From NCBI RefSeq assembly GCF_029633865.1, contig NC_079214.1, positions 30,229,957-30,293,956 on the forward strand: a DNA stretch of 64,000 nucleotides, written 5' to 3'. The position numbers and the translations under genes are program-made. Below are positions 37,301 through 64,000 of this stretch, piece by piece (position 1 is the first letter of the stretch; every line of letters starts with the position of its first letter). Under the pieces are notes generated by a model. That model was not told where the DNA came from, did not search any database, and was given only the letters and a program-made list of their open reading frames with translations. The DNA comes from Lampris incognitus (lineage: Eukaryota; Chordata; Actinopteri; Lampriformes; Lampridae).

Positions 37301-38720
37301 ACACTTACCAACTGTATGAATAAGATGGGTAATTACTTGCATTACCCTGCTTATCGCTGTTTCTTAAATAGTTTGAGGCCATTTTTAAATTCAAGATGAC
37401 TAATGTTTTTGAGACGGTTTTAAAATTGTGGCCAATTACATCCCACAGCAAACAGCTGACACAGTAATTGTGTCTTTAGTGATTGTTTTGAAGTGGAATT
37501 CATGTTGCACATTAGTTAAGTTAATAGCAAAACAATATGTATATCTCATCACTACAATAAAAATGCTGTGGACTATACATTTTATATTTCTATTATGTTA
37601 TCTGCAGTATCTAATACCCAAACTCATTATATTGTTTTTAAATCAGGCATAGCCAAGTTTAAATTAATTTTAAATCAAAAAGAATTTGCTTGTTGAAATA
37701 CCCTTGCCAGTCATGCTCGTCATAATGAAGATTACAATAATAAATCAAGAAGTGCTCTCTTTATCCAGTCTCACTCTGGAATTATTGGCCATACCTCCTG
37801 CAGTTTGAAGTTCTTTCTCTCTGAGAACATGACTTCATTCCACACCACCTCCACCCCCTCTTCGGTGTCCATGGCCAAGTATGCAGCGTCTATCCCTGGG
37901 ACATTTCGCTGATTCACCTACATTTGAATAGAAGAGGCTATAAAAAGACCAAGATACAATGTGTACCCACTAAAACTACTACAGGGGCGGGGAGACGCAA
38001 TAACAGTGTATTTTATTTGCAAATGTAAAAACCACAACATGGAAGTGCTTCCATCTTCCTCTGTTTACGATGCCACTCTCATGTTATCTAATTTATATGT
38101 CAATCCCATCTTTTTTTGTTTTCGCTATTTCTCTCCCTCACCTTGTGTCTCTCTTTTCCCCCCGATGCATTCTTGTCTTTTACCTATCTATACCAAACTT
38201 GGCAAAAACAATTTCACAACAGTCAATATTAGCTTTTGATGGTTGCATGTGGGTCCAGCCCACCATATAACTTCTATCTCAAGGTGAGTTTGGACTTTTC
38301 TGAGCATGCATAGTAAGGTTTGTGGGTGGTAACATTTGCAAGTACATAGGATTTTGCAGACGTTATTCGTCTCACTTCATGGCCTGCTTGATATGCGATG
38401 ATAAGCCTGTGAGAAACTCTGCCTTCTCTATTCATCATACATCTCTCTTCTTCTCTCAAATACCTTACCTCCTCTCTGCGTTTCTGCCAGCGACCACAGG
38501 GACTCTCCTCCAGGATGTCTGACTCATCTTCACTCTCATCTTCATCCTCTGTAGCTGTGGTGGCAGGGGGTGGTATGGAGGACACAGGCGGAGACACAGA
38601 TGCTCCACCATGTCCCTGCTGAGTATTAATAGCAGCAGTACTGGTTACTGCTGCTGCTACTGTGACTTCTGCCTTGTTTCCCTCAGTGGAAAGAGTTGTT
38701 TTCCCCTCTCCCTCCGACAT
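7229..38720 (-). CDS. nrbp1: nrbp1, nuclear receptor binding protein 1 (pseudokinase), complete
   Basis: Adaptor pseudokinase of the NRBP/WNK-related group, linked in the literature to vesicle trafficking and BTB/TSC22D partner complexes. Coding exons (minus): 38469-38720, 37795-37917, 33715-33816, 33428-33517, 33023-33063, 32692-32786, 30455-30538, 14679-14737, 14485-14583, 14199-14331, 12548-12638, 11827-11877, 11097-11232, 10407-10460, 10171-10234, 7880-7935, 7229-7324. Phases all close, giving 541 codons against 535 in human. Signatures: acidic N-terminus with [55 protein letters not shown]. The HRD motif is HGN (214-216) and DFG is GSV (233-235), so no catalysis is expected, as in the family. 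The C-terminus ends VTVSS. NRBP1 rather than NRBP2 is indicated by [24 protein letters not shown] and the C-terminus. The gene shares an upstream region with kctd3. Confidence 0.95.
7880..7935 (-). CDS. nrbp1: nrbp1 coding exon 16
   Basis: Residues 492-510, [19 protein letters not shown]. Acceptor TTTCAG, donor GTAAGT. The first Asn is split across the intron. Confidence 0.93.
7936..10170. other. nrbp1 intron 15
   Basis: 2.2 kb with A-rich low-complexity runs (8150-8212, 9002-9022) and an inverted repeat of CTAAATTCTGC / GCAGAATTTAG at about 8663-8690. No gene or dated element was recognised. Confidence 0.6.
10171..10234 (-). CDS. nrbp1: nrbp1 coding exon 15
   Basis: Residues 471-491, [21 protein letters not shown] plus one base. 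It contains the LxxLL-type box LTLLL that is also present in human. Confidence 0.93.
10407..10460 (-). CDS. nrbp1: nrbp1 coding exon 14
   Basis: Residues 453-470, [18 protein letters not shown], phase 0 at both ends, donor GTAAGT. Confidence 0.93.
11097..11232 (-). CDS. nrbp1: nrbp1 coding exon 13
   Basis: Residues 408-452, [19 protein letters not shown] through [13 protein letters not shown], a proline-rich linker. The donor GTGTGTGTGAG is non-consensus beyond GT and starts a GT-rich tract. Confidence 0.93.
11233..11826. other. nrbp1 intron 12
   Basis: Purine-rich in its first third (11240-11400). No element was recognised. Confidence 0.6.
11827..11877 (-). CDS. nrbp1: nrbp1 coding exon 12
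   Basis: Residues 390-407, [17 protein letters not shown] (split at both ends). Identical to human over [12 protein letters not shown]. Confidence 0.93.
11984..12456 (+). mobile_element. piggyBac-like internally deleted DNA transposon, copy A
   Basis: Starts CACTAGAACGACCAAGGCGG one base after TTAA. It matches the element at 50051-50737 over some 470 bp. A 34-codon reading frame at 12328 begins [14 protein letters not shown] and ends DFKLFEK, resembling a transposase N-terminus fused by deletion to the 3' side. The right terminus is missing, so it is truncated. Assignment to piggyBac rests on the TTAA context and the N-terminal style only. It lies in nrbp1 intron 11. Confidence 0.5.
12548..12638 (-). 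CDS. nrbp1: nrbp1 coding exon 11
   Basis: Residues 360-389, [16 protein letters not shown] then a diverged stretch. Donor GTAAGT. Confidence 0.93.
12995..13516 (+). mobile_element. 5S rRNA-derived SINE
   Basis: Positions 13031-13082 read GAAGCTAAGCAGG, then TTAGCTAGTACTTGGATGGG and AGACC, the internal promoter region (box A to box C) of 5S rRNA. The upstream part is diverged. The body ends with GTGAAACGCTTTGGGCGTC, an L2-type LINE 3' tail, as expected of SINE3-type elements mobilised by LINEs. It lies in nrbp1 intron 10. Confidence 0.75.
13535..13825 (-). mobile_element. Tc1-like transposon, 5'-end fragment
   Basis: The minus strand starts TACACTGATCAGCCAATCAT (terminal repeat) and reaches a start codon followed by [20 protein letters not shown], a Tc1-type transposase N-terminus. 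Coding then collapses into stops and the rest is absent. Confidence 0.7.
13830..14000 (+). repeat. Dispersed fish repeat (CTTTCGGCTTGTTCCC ... GGATGCCCTTCCTGACAC)
   Basis: Related to the shorter stretch at 52193-52265 (TTTCAGCTGCTCCCATTAGG, CACAGCGGATCATCCG). The ending TTGGATGCCCTTCCTGACAC is a familiar dispersed repeat in fish genomes. The class was not determined. Confidence 0.5.
14199..14331 (-). CDS. nrbp1: nrbp1 coding exon 10
   Basis: Residues 316-359, [20 protein letters not shown] through [14 protein letters not shown]. Kinase-fold C-lobe. The fish has LLKLL (an LxxLL match) where human has SLKLL. Confidence 0.94.
14485..14583 (-). CDS. nrbp1: nrbp1 coding exon 9
   Basis: Residues 283-315, [20 protein letters not shown] through LEDPLQR. 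Phase 0 at both ends, donor GTAAGA. Confidence 0.94.
14679..14737 (-). CDS. nrbp1: nrbp1 coding exon 8
   Basis: Residues 263-282, [20 protein letters not shown]. It follows the 15.7-kb intron 7. Confidence 0.94.
15665..16706 (-). pseudogene. Tc1-like transposase remnant (DD34E type)
   Basis: Open minus frame 15894-16274 shows the transposase C-terminal half: [28 protein letters not shown] and [19 protein letters not shown]. The second Asp of the DDE triad is replaced by Asn (MTQNITP where QQDN-type is usual); the Glu box IELMWDEL is kept. The left end CCCGTCAAGTTATAGAACAC resembles a Tc1 terminal repeat; the right end is truncated where a hAT end begins. Confidence 0.75.
16713..17390 (+). 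mobile_element. hAT transposon 5'-end fragment (SCAND3/ZBED5-like)
   Basis: Begins CAGCGGTCCCAAACTACTGG, a hAT terminal repeat. Downstream, a start at 16995 reads [19 protein letters not shown]. After a frameshift [13 protein letters not shown] follows, a motif of BED-type hAT transposases. Two tandem imperfect copies of TTCATGCGAGGAAAATAT lie at about 17262 and 17321. The body and 3' end are missing. Confidence 0.65.
17494..17635. repeat. Small foldback element with about 42-bp inverted arms
   Basis: Left arm ATGTATGAAATTCACACTGT..., right arm the near-exact reverse complement ending TGTGAATTTCATACAT, with about 55 bp between. MITE-like; the class is not clear. Confidence 0.6.
17725..18200 (+). 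pseudogene. Ty3/gypsy-type integrase C-terminus fragment
   Basis: The plus frame reads [28 protein letters not shown], then [10 protein letters not shown]. This is the GPY/F-type C-terminal module of Ty3/gypsy integrases. A stop follows and no other retroviral-like domain is contiguous. A stem-loop GCATTATTCGG / CCGAATAATACATGC lies just upstream (17668-17712). Confidence 0.6.
18478..19880 (+). pseudogene. I-clade LINE 3' part with RNase H domain, split by a SINE
   Basis: [10 protein letters not shown] at 18478 is the first RNase H acidic motif. [19 protein letters not shown] follows near 18800, then [20 protein letters not shown] and CGVCHQPDS. The frame resumes after the SINE insertion (19156-19604): TRGTHTES-type sequence, [20 protein letters not shown], stop, and a 3' UTR with GCAGTAGGTGGCGATAATGC and AAGAAGAAG. 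Several stops and frameshifts show it is dead. Confidence 0.75.
19156..19604 (-). mobile_element. tRNA-derived SINE (DANA/mermaid-like) inserted in the LINE
   Basis: The minus strand starts GGCACGGTGGCGCAGTGGTT (A box) with GGGTTCGAGCCCCGG (B box), then GTGTGGAGTTTGCATGTTCT and an internal CA microsatellite (19300-19362). It is flanked by a perfect 12-bp duplication ACAGTGGAACAT at 19144-19155 and 19605-19616, which fixes the insertion borders. Confidence 0.85.
19997..20215 (+). repeat. Uncharacterised dispersed repeat, copy 1
   Basis: Shares GACTGTATGATCAAGAACCT, GGTTGCGGTGATTCAAAAC-type sequence and CTCTTCATTCACTCTCTAGC with copies at 47577-48118 and 61149-61270. No coding capacity. Confidence 0.7.
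20257..20375 (-). mobile_element. 3' fragment of the DANA-like SINE
   Basis: CATCCATTATC, CGCTTATCCTGCTCTCAGGG, then GGACAGGCCGCCAGGCCATC, matching the corresponding part of 19156-19604. Confidence 0.7.
20838..20955 (+). repeat. Uncharacterised repeat shared with 61325-61465
   Basis: CCCTTCTCCCGGTAGG, GAGAAGGGGAGAAACGCC, GGTGGAGATCTGCACTGTAC recur, slightly changed, near 61350-61440. Confidence 0.6.
21519..21642 (+). mobile_element. SINE 3' fragment inserted in the 5' LTR
   Basis: GGCGGCCTGTC ... GGATAATGGATGGATGG is flanked by TGGACAACACT(G/A)ACC at 21504-21518 and 21643-21657. The 3' LTR has the uninterrupted site, so this insertion followed the BEL insertion. Confidence 0.75.
21763..24144 (-). 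mobile_element. Complete hAT (Buster-like) DNA transposon
   Basis: 2382 bp bounded by a perfect 8-bp target duplication CTCTACAG (21755-21762 and 24145-24152), which fits the nnnTAnnn rule of Buster-type hATs. Terminal repeats are CAGGAGTCGGGAACC on the left and, reverse-complemented, CAGCGGTCGGGAACC on the right. A second motif, AGAGCCATA, recurs near both ends. It carries a full transposase frame. Perfect target duplications and an unbroken frame suggest a young insertion. Confidence 0.9.
21879..23816 (-). CDS. hAT transposase with BED finger, 645 codons, apparently intact
   Basis: Cut-and-paste transposase of the nucleus; binds the element's ends and inserts it into 8-bp targets. Residues about 25-60 form a BED-type zinc finger ([20 protein letters not shown] then DTHH). 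The RNase H-like core keeps the first Asp in [11 protein letters not shown] and the second in [21 protein letters not shown] follows, and the C-terminal catalytic Glu with dimerisation region is in [13 protein letters not shown]. There is no stop or frameshift. The start is the first Met, MAKRKKDDD. The protein resembles host genes derived from hATs (GTF2IRD2/EPM2AIP1/ZBED groups), but here it sits inside its own terminal repeats, so it is a transposon gene. Activity is untested. Confidence 0.9.
   Translation of the reverse strand: MAKRKKDDDYRAFQAACTEEFAFVERAGSAVCLICNDKIASMKRSNIKRHFDTHHASFASKYPAGDSRKRACEELQRRVQTSQQQLRVWTKQGDGNSASFAGALAIVRNGKSFTDGEYAKTFMLDVANELFDDFPNKDKIIKRIKDMPLSARTVHDRSIMMANQVEETQIKDINAGTYFSLALDESTDVCHLSQCSIIARYAAGDTLREESLAVLPMKGTTRGEDLFMSFIEFAKEKKLPMDKLISVCTDGAPCMLGKNKGFVALLREHEKRAILSFHCILHQEALCAQTCGQELGEVMSLVIRVVNFIVARALNDRQFKALLEEVGNHYPGLLLHSNVRWLSRGKVLSRFAACLSEIRTFLEMKGVKHPELDNTDWLLQFHYLVDITGHLNQLNVKMQGIGNTISSLQQAVFAFESKLEVFLRDIETGRLLHFERLQQFRDACLASDSTQHLDLQQLAGFTFNLLQSFKARFGEFRARTGLFKFITHPHECAVDKIDLTCIPGVSIGDSELEVADLKASDMWMSKFKSLNGELESLARQRAELAREHKWTEIKNLQPEDQLILKTWNELPVTYHTMQRVSIAVLTMFGSTYACEQSFSHMRNIKTNLCSRLTDGSLNACMKLNLTTYEPDYKAISKTMQHQKSH
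24258..25960 (+). pseudogene. BEL/Pao gag, two frame changes
   Basis: 24258-24875 opens [20 protein letters not shown], then an Ala/Glu-rich coiled coil ([20 protein letters not shown]). A frameshift near 24850 moves to the frame 24830-25828 with [20 protein letters not shown] and the conserved Gag core. A second shift leads to a Cys/His knuckle, [17 protein letters not shown], near 25880-25935. The frames are clearly parts of one damaged gag. Confidence 0.75.
25989..27585 (+). pseudogene. BEL/Pao pol remnant: protease-like and integrase ends, RT deleted
   Basis: 25989-27125 encodes the A17-type protease region ([31 protein letters not shown]). It then jumps directly to the integrase N-terminal linker ([17 protein letters not shown]). 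After a stop at 27123 the H2C2 zinc motif follows ([11 protein letters not shown] ... CVTCRK). The frame then passes straight to the integrase C-terminal tail ([32 protein letters not shown]). Reverse transcriptase, RNase H and the integrase DDE core are absent. Confidence 0.75.
27844..29457 (-). mobile_element. Non-autonomous hAT derivative
   Basis: 1614 bp, ends CAGTAGTGAACTGTGGGG and (reverse complement of the right end) CAGAGGGGAACCC. Flanks ATATATTC and GTGTATTC agree at 6 of 8 positions and have TA at the centre. The only coding content is a C-terminal transposase domain. Ends are inferred from the interrupted LTR. Confidence 0.7.
28488..28871 (-). CDS. hAT C-terminal dimerisation domain, standalone 127-codon frame
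   Basis: Reads [20 protein letters not shown], then [20 protein letters not shown], the conserved hAT C-terminal dimerisation region that includes the catalytic Glu (SVERSFS). It starts at its own Met and ends in DFIFK. The BED finger and both catalytic Asp regions are absent. It could be a relic or an expressed short dimerisation protein; the sequence cannot tell which. Confidence 0.6.
   Translation of the reverse strand: MSTGGDESDIVASLLVLPFSRCAFREKQQVIGNGRPTPTLVSPMLHHLTCLVLTIPVSTSSVERSFSALKRIKTHTRNTMGHDQLGALALMSIEKGLLMELKSKDKLHDAAIAHFTKKDQLMDFIFK
29846..29877. repeat. Perfect 10-bp inverted repeat, 12-nt loop
   Basis: CTGCTATAGT and ACTATAGCAG at the right edge of the BEL 3' LTR. It may be LTR or target-side sequence. 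Confidence 0.7.
29878..30454. other. nrbp1 intron 7, end next to exon 7
   Basis: No gene was seen. TTCTGAAACTTTTGACCAACAGTG at 30380-30402 looks like a Tc1-type terminal repeat remnant, with an A-run before it. Confidence 0.45.
30455..30538 (-). CDS. nrbp1: nrbp1 coding exon 7
   Basis: Residues 235-262, [20 protein letters not shown] through APEYG. It completes the GSV that replaces DFG. Confidence 0.95.
30763..30897. repeat. (TA)n(TG)n(TA)n microsatellite
   Basis: TA-rich tract, about 14 TG units, then about 28 TA units. In nrbp1 intron 6. Confidence 0.97.
31019..32240 (+). pseudogene. Penelope-like retroelement: RT end and GIY-YIG endonuclease
   Basis: RT motifs [20 protein letters not shown] and, after a frameshift, [16 protein letters not shown] (the YRDD box) lie at 31040-31190. 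[20 protein letters not shown] follows. Frame 31644-32240 has a Cys linker ([15 protein letters not shown]), then GVIYQATV and [16 protein letters not shown], the GIY-YIG nuclease, and ends [13 protein letters not shown]. This domain order is diagnostic of Penelope-like elements. It is broken by a stop near 31427 and frameshifts. Sits in nrbp1 intron 6. Confidence 0.85.
32321..32396 (+). ncRNA. Candidate hammerhead ribozyme, partly degenerate
   Basis: CTGATGA (32340-32346), GAAA (32360-32363) and a GTC cleavage triplet (32376-32378) are in hammerhead order. Stem III forms perfectly: A15.1-U16.1, then CAG with CTG, loop GCTTGTA. An extended stem I can form from CAAGTA/TACTTG and CTTTAT/ATAAAG. 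Against it: three extra bases (CAG) between stem I and the core, and a weak stem II of 3 bp with a closing mismatch. Hammerheads are known in terminal repeats of Penelope-like elements. Confidence 0.4.
32321..32548 (+). repeat. Penelope terminal repeat with inverted partial copy
   Basis: ATGATTGCTTATGGCATGAA and CAGGCTTGTACTGTCTCATA at 32342-32384 recur in inverted form at 32490-32548. Related pieces lie at 55246-55440, 56787-56830 and 58180-58235. It directly follows the Penelope coding region. Confidence 0.75.
32692..32786 (-). CDS. nrbp1: nrbp1 coding exon 6 (pseudocatalytic loop)
   Basis: Residues 204-234, [20 protein letters not shown] through GLIKIGS. HGN stands where active kinases have HRD, so the catalytic Asp is Asn-type as in NRBP1. 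Confidence 0.96.
33023..33063 (-). CDS. nrbp1: nrbp1 coding exon 5
   Basis: Residues 190-202, [13 protein letters not shown] plus two bases. 41 nt, the shortest nrbp1 exon. Confidence 0.94.
33428..33517 (-). CDS. nrbp1: nrbp1 coding exon 4
   Basis: Residues 160-189, [20 protein letters not shown] through KTMNEK. Phase 0 at both ends. Confidence 0.95.
33715..33816 (-). CDS. nrbp1: nrbp1 coding exon 3
   Basis: Residues 126-159, [20 protein letters not shown] through ADTKENRAR. Phase 0 at both ends, donor GTGAGT. Confidence 0.95.
34275..34310. repeat. (TA)n microsatellite, insertion site of a Tc1 foldback
   Basis: About 18 TA units abutting the Tc1-type element at 34311. Tc1 elements target TA. 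Confidence 0.95.
34690..34884 (+). CDS. Truncated Tc1 transposase, HTH part (left arm)
   Basis: [20 protein letters not shown], then [20 protein letters not shown], is the first helix-turn-helix of a Tc1-type DNA-binding domain. The frame leaves the homologous sequence after TGSNR. No catalytic domain. Confidence 0.55.
   Translation: MARKRELSSETRQSILVLRNEVYSMREIAKKLKISYTGVYYSLQRTAQTGSNRYYLMKMPVGDL
34841..35128 (-). CDS. Truncated Tc1 transposase, HTH plus GRPR hook (right arm)
   Basis: Same N-terminus on the opposite strand, continuing through [20 protein letters not shown], the GRPR-type hook, and into the second helix-turn-helix ([12 protein letters not shown]). It ends there; catalytic residues are absent. 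It could bind element ends if expressed. Confidence 0.55.
   Translation of the reverse strand: MARKRELSSETRQSILVLRNEGYSMREIAKKLKISYPGVYYSLQRTAQTGSNQSRKRSGRPRCTTEQEDKYIRVSSLRNRRLTGPQLASSLNSTC
35507..35910. other. nrbp1 intron 2, unannotated part
   Basis: No gene seen. The 35515-35770 part reads like a decayed coding repeat but no family was recognised. Confidence 0.4.
35930..36195 (-). mobile_element. tRNA-derived SINE-like repeat
   Basis: The minus strand begins near AGCACAGTGGCCCAGTGGTT (A-box-like) and contains GTGTGGAGTTTGCATGTTCT, as in the 19156-19604 SINE. It then has its own 3' part with TTAGGGTTAATACTCC. A related piece lies at 36480-36700 on the other strand. Confidence 0.65.
36235..37185 (-). 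pseudogene. Penelope-like element remnant (GIY-YIG region)
   Basis: The minus strand reads [20 protein letters not shown] and [20 protein letters not shown], then after a stop [17 protein letters not shown]. This is the GIY-YIG endonuclease tail of a Penelope-like element. Flanking blocks TTCATCTGGACACGTTTA at 36250 and 37107 are direct repeats, each followed by TTTCATCACT. A C-run lies at 36459-36472, and SINE-like sequence occupies part of the interval (36480-36700). Confidence 0.75.
36926..37056. repeat. 34-bp inverted repeat, 33 of 34 matching
   Basis: Arms 36926-36959 and 37023-37056 are reverse complements around a 63-nt spacer; the core is GTGCCGGGGGACCTGATCC. The left arm is part of the Penelope coding frame, so the right arm is an inverted partial duplicate. 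Confidence 0.85.
37190..37794. other. nrbp1 intron 2, part next to exon 2
   Basis: AT-rich; nothing recognised. Confidence 0.6.
37795..37917 (-). CDS. nrbp1: nrbp1 coding exon 2
   Basis: Residues 85-125, [20 protein letters not shown] through [11 protein letters not shown]. The start of the kinase fold; no glycine-rich loop is present. Confidence 0.96.
37918..38468. other. nrbp1 intron 1 (coding part)
   Basis: 551 bp, nothing beyond splice sites recognised. Confidence 0.7.
38469..38720 (-). CDS. nrbp1: nrbp1 coding exon 1
   Basis: Residues 1-84 from [10 protein letters not shown] to GRWQKRREE. Acidic [20 protein letters not shown] block; Thr/Ala-rich stretch before it. Start chosen because human NRBP1 also begins MSEGE. 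Confidence 0.96.
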
Positions 38721-38918
38721 TCTAGTGCAACTTGTCTGTTGGGTTTTCTTTCTTTCTGCTCTTTTCTCCAGGCTGCCAAAGGCGACAGGGAGAATCTCTC
38801 TCTGTCAAATTTGATCACACCAGTGGTCTTCCTCTGGCTTTTCTTTCAATAGCCTGGCACTGAACTGTAGGAAAATGACATGTCTTATTAAAGTTTATTC
38901 TGTCTCTATGAATTCGAC

Positions 38919-38922
<4 letters not shown>

Positions 38923-38984
<62 letters not shown>
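38923..38984. repeat. (GA)n microsatellite
   Basis: About 30 GA units, about 200 bp upstream of the nrbp1 start codon; it may fall in the 5' UTR or in a 5' intron. Confidence 0.97.
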
Positions 38985-38989
<5 letters not shown>

Positions 38990-39129
38990 AAGTGCAAGTA
39001 GTATAAAAAGTTTCTCCCTCTGTCTCTCACAGACACAGCAATTATGTCAATACTGGTGATGACAAAGCTAGGCAAACGGTAGGTGATTAGCTAGTTAGCC
39101 AACTTGGAAACTTAACTAGCGTTAGTCTC

Positions 39130-40274
39130 GCTTGCTAACTACTCACTAACAAGAGCTAGTTATTATGTCATCGGGCCGGGGCAATGGGCGCCGTGGAATT
39201 ACGAAAAGACCACGAAAGTTAGCATGAAAATAACAGCTATTAAGCTATAGCTAGCGTCAACGCTAGCTAACTCAGTCTCCCACTCTTTGCAAGCTAACTT
39301 CCCTTGCTAACAAGCTAACACCAGAGAAATGACCAAATAGTTGGCTAACATTTATTTTGCAATCTATTAATAGGCCAGAACACAACAGTTGACTATAAAC
39401 ACTTTAGTAACATCGGGTTACTCACACAAGGAAGAGTTCACCGGGGATCCAATAAGACCCAAAAATGAAGTTCGTCATATAAAGATGTTGGTGTTTTTGG
39501 ACTCTTTCTTAGCATAAGTGGGAGGGGTGCTACTGTACTTGGAGAACACTTTATTGCGCGCCCAAGACGCAGTGCAGTACGGAGACCGCATTGGGTTATG
39601 ATACATTTTTGAAAAAGGAAGAGAAATCCTACAAATAACTTTAGAAAAATCCCCATTCACACTGATAATAAAATATCCCTTCACATGCAAACGGGAGTTG
39701 AACAGTTGAACAATATTTACTTCTCGACAAAAAAAACCCAAAACATGACTATGTGAGTATGATTTATGTTACGGGGTAACCCCGGTGTGTGTATGCTGCG
39801 TCTTTTTGTTTCGGTTTGTACAAGTCACCTAGTTCACAGGGGGACGCTGAATTGAAAAATCAAGCGTACCTAAAGCTGATTAGGACGTTAAGGGAGAGGC
39901 GACCGTCTCAGGGTGCCAAAACACTGCGCAAGATGTTAGTCACGACGGGGTGAAAATTACACGCAAGTCAGCGGTGCAAGCAAGCCCGCTCGAAAATAAA
40001 GGGGTGCTTGTGTTTCTCCCTAGTGACTTGGAGGATAACGGGACCCGCTGTCTATTCGCCCACTATGCGGGGCTTGGCGGAGGCCCTCCGCAGTCGCATG
40101 TAGTGGATATTTTATTTACGCAAGGACGGGAGAGGCTGTGAGGTAGGGGACACAGCAGCTGGGTAGGGTAGAGGAACGGAGCTAGCTAGCTTTCGTGTCA
40201 GTGTAAAGGAGTGGGGGGGAAACGCGTCTGGCATTTCGACCAGATCACAGAACAGTCAGTATAGACCAAAAAAA
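39130..40274. promoter_or_regulatory. Shared upstream region of nrbp1 and kctd3
   Basis: Start codons at 38720 (minus) and 40275 (plus) face away from each other. CpG is clearly raised from about 39160 and again 39540-40330. CCAAT occurs at 39448-39452 and, inverted, near 39591. A GTGAGT donor on the nrbp1 strand at 39420-39425 could end a non-coding first exon of nrbp1. Transcription starts cannot be fixed. Confidence 0.55.
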
Positions 40275-63087
<22,813 letters not shown>

Positions 63088-64000
63088 GTAAGTACAGGGA
63101 CCTAAATAATTGCCTTTTGACTTTTTTTTTTTGAGGTTTCATTAGTGGGTCAGTGAGAAACTTGGTGCATTTTCAAATCTGTAGTTTATCTACTTTGAAT
63201 CGAATCAGGGGCTAATTAATTACATTGTTGTAGGTAGCCATGGGTTCAATTTTGTTACACAGTAATAGCTGTAAGGGAACCAGAATTTGTAAACAAACAC
63301 CATGTGCAAGTAAACTATTCTCTTGTTGGTCAGAAATGTTGGGTGGGAATTAGACCATCTTCTTGGATTAATGCAAGCAGACATGGAGCATTGACACCAA
63401 CTGTGCCAGCGGATTGTTGTCTTGCTGTGAACCTCTAGTTTACATAGCAATGTTTAGTATACAGGCAATTTCAACGTAAATCAAGACAGCATCTTCAAAA
63501 CATTGTTGTGTAGCTGAATTTCATTAGATTGAGACATGATGTCTCCAGATGTCAGGAGCAGGCATGCTATAATGTAGTGACATACCCTATCACTTTCAAC
63601 TGGTTTGGACTTGGATTGTATTCTCACTGCAAAGGAACCGCTCCAGAGTTTATTTGGAAGCGTTCTCTCTGTGGTCCTGGTCCAAGTGTTTTTTACCATG
63701 CTCAATTTTAATATTCACATATGGCCAAACACAGCAAATTGTTTGAGGAAAAGTGCCAGTGTTCAACACTTCAAATGAACAAGATTTGAAAACACACTAA
63801 AGGAGGGTCCTGTGTGCAAATTCAGAAATCAAATTAACTGATGAGTTATAAACATGTGGTTCCAACATAATTTTTTACAGAGAAAAATAGCTCCAGGATT
63901 TGACCCCTCTGTATTTCAATAAAAAAAAAAAATTATCAGCACACAAATTCAGATTAAACTATAAACTCTGTAAAATGCTTATAAACGTGATATGAAATGT
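63088..64000. other. kctd3 intron 6, start
   Basis: No further exon or element recognised up to the window end. Confidence 0.7.

Overview
The window reads as nuclear DNA of a teleost fish. It has vertebrate genes with short exons and GT..AG introns, long CA/TA/GA microsatellites, and a dense load of fish-typical mobile elements: Rex3/RTE, L2-type and I-type LINEs, Penelope-like elements, BEL/Pao and Ty3-type LTR elements, Tc1-like and hAT DNA transposons, and tRNA- and 5S-derived SINEs. No species can be named. Exon joins were made by eye from reading frame, splice dinucleotides and remembered human orthologues; none was checked by search.

Three host genes are supported. (1) krtcap3 (minus; coding exons at 3543-3555 and 1334-1518, remainder left of the window) is a four-pass membrane protein of the KRTCAP3/TMEM54 group. 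(2) nrbp1 (minus; 17 coding exons from 38720 down to 7229, 541 codons) is the NRBP1 pseudokinase and is complete here. (3) kctd3 (plus; six coding exons from 40275 to 63087, continuing right) encodes a BTB/T1-domain adaptor. NRBP1 followed by KRTCAP3 on the same strand is also the human order. nrbp1 and kctd3 are head to head, with start codons about 1.55 kb apart across a CpG-richer segment.

Layout: 1-3800 krtcap3 with its promoter and a small LTR element in intron 1; 3800-7228 nrbp1/krtcap3 intergenic DNA with a dead LINE; 7229-14737 the 3' half of nrbp1; 14738-30454 nrbp1 intron 7, swollen to 15.7 kb by nested transposons, notably a BEL/Pao element carrying an intact hAT transposon in its 5' LTR and a second hAT derivative in its 3' LTR; 30455-38720 the 5' half of nrbp1 with Penelope-like elements and a palindromic Tc1 derivative; 38721-40274 the shared promoter region; 40275-64000 kctd3, whose intron 4 (15.3 kb) is another transposon nest.

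The most unusual structures are: a 430-bp LTR retrotransposon in miniature whose LTRs contain a tRNA-like A-box/B-box module, with a second related LTR 53 kb away; two 1196-bp palindromic Tc1 elements of equal length that look nearly identical; an apparently intact 645-codon hAT transposase with perfect 8-bp target duplications; and a candidate, partly degenerate hammerhead ribozyme in the terminal repeat of a Penelope-like element.
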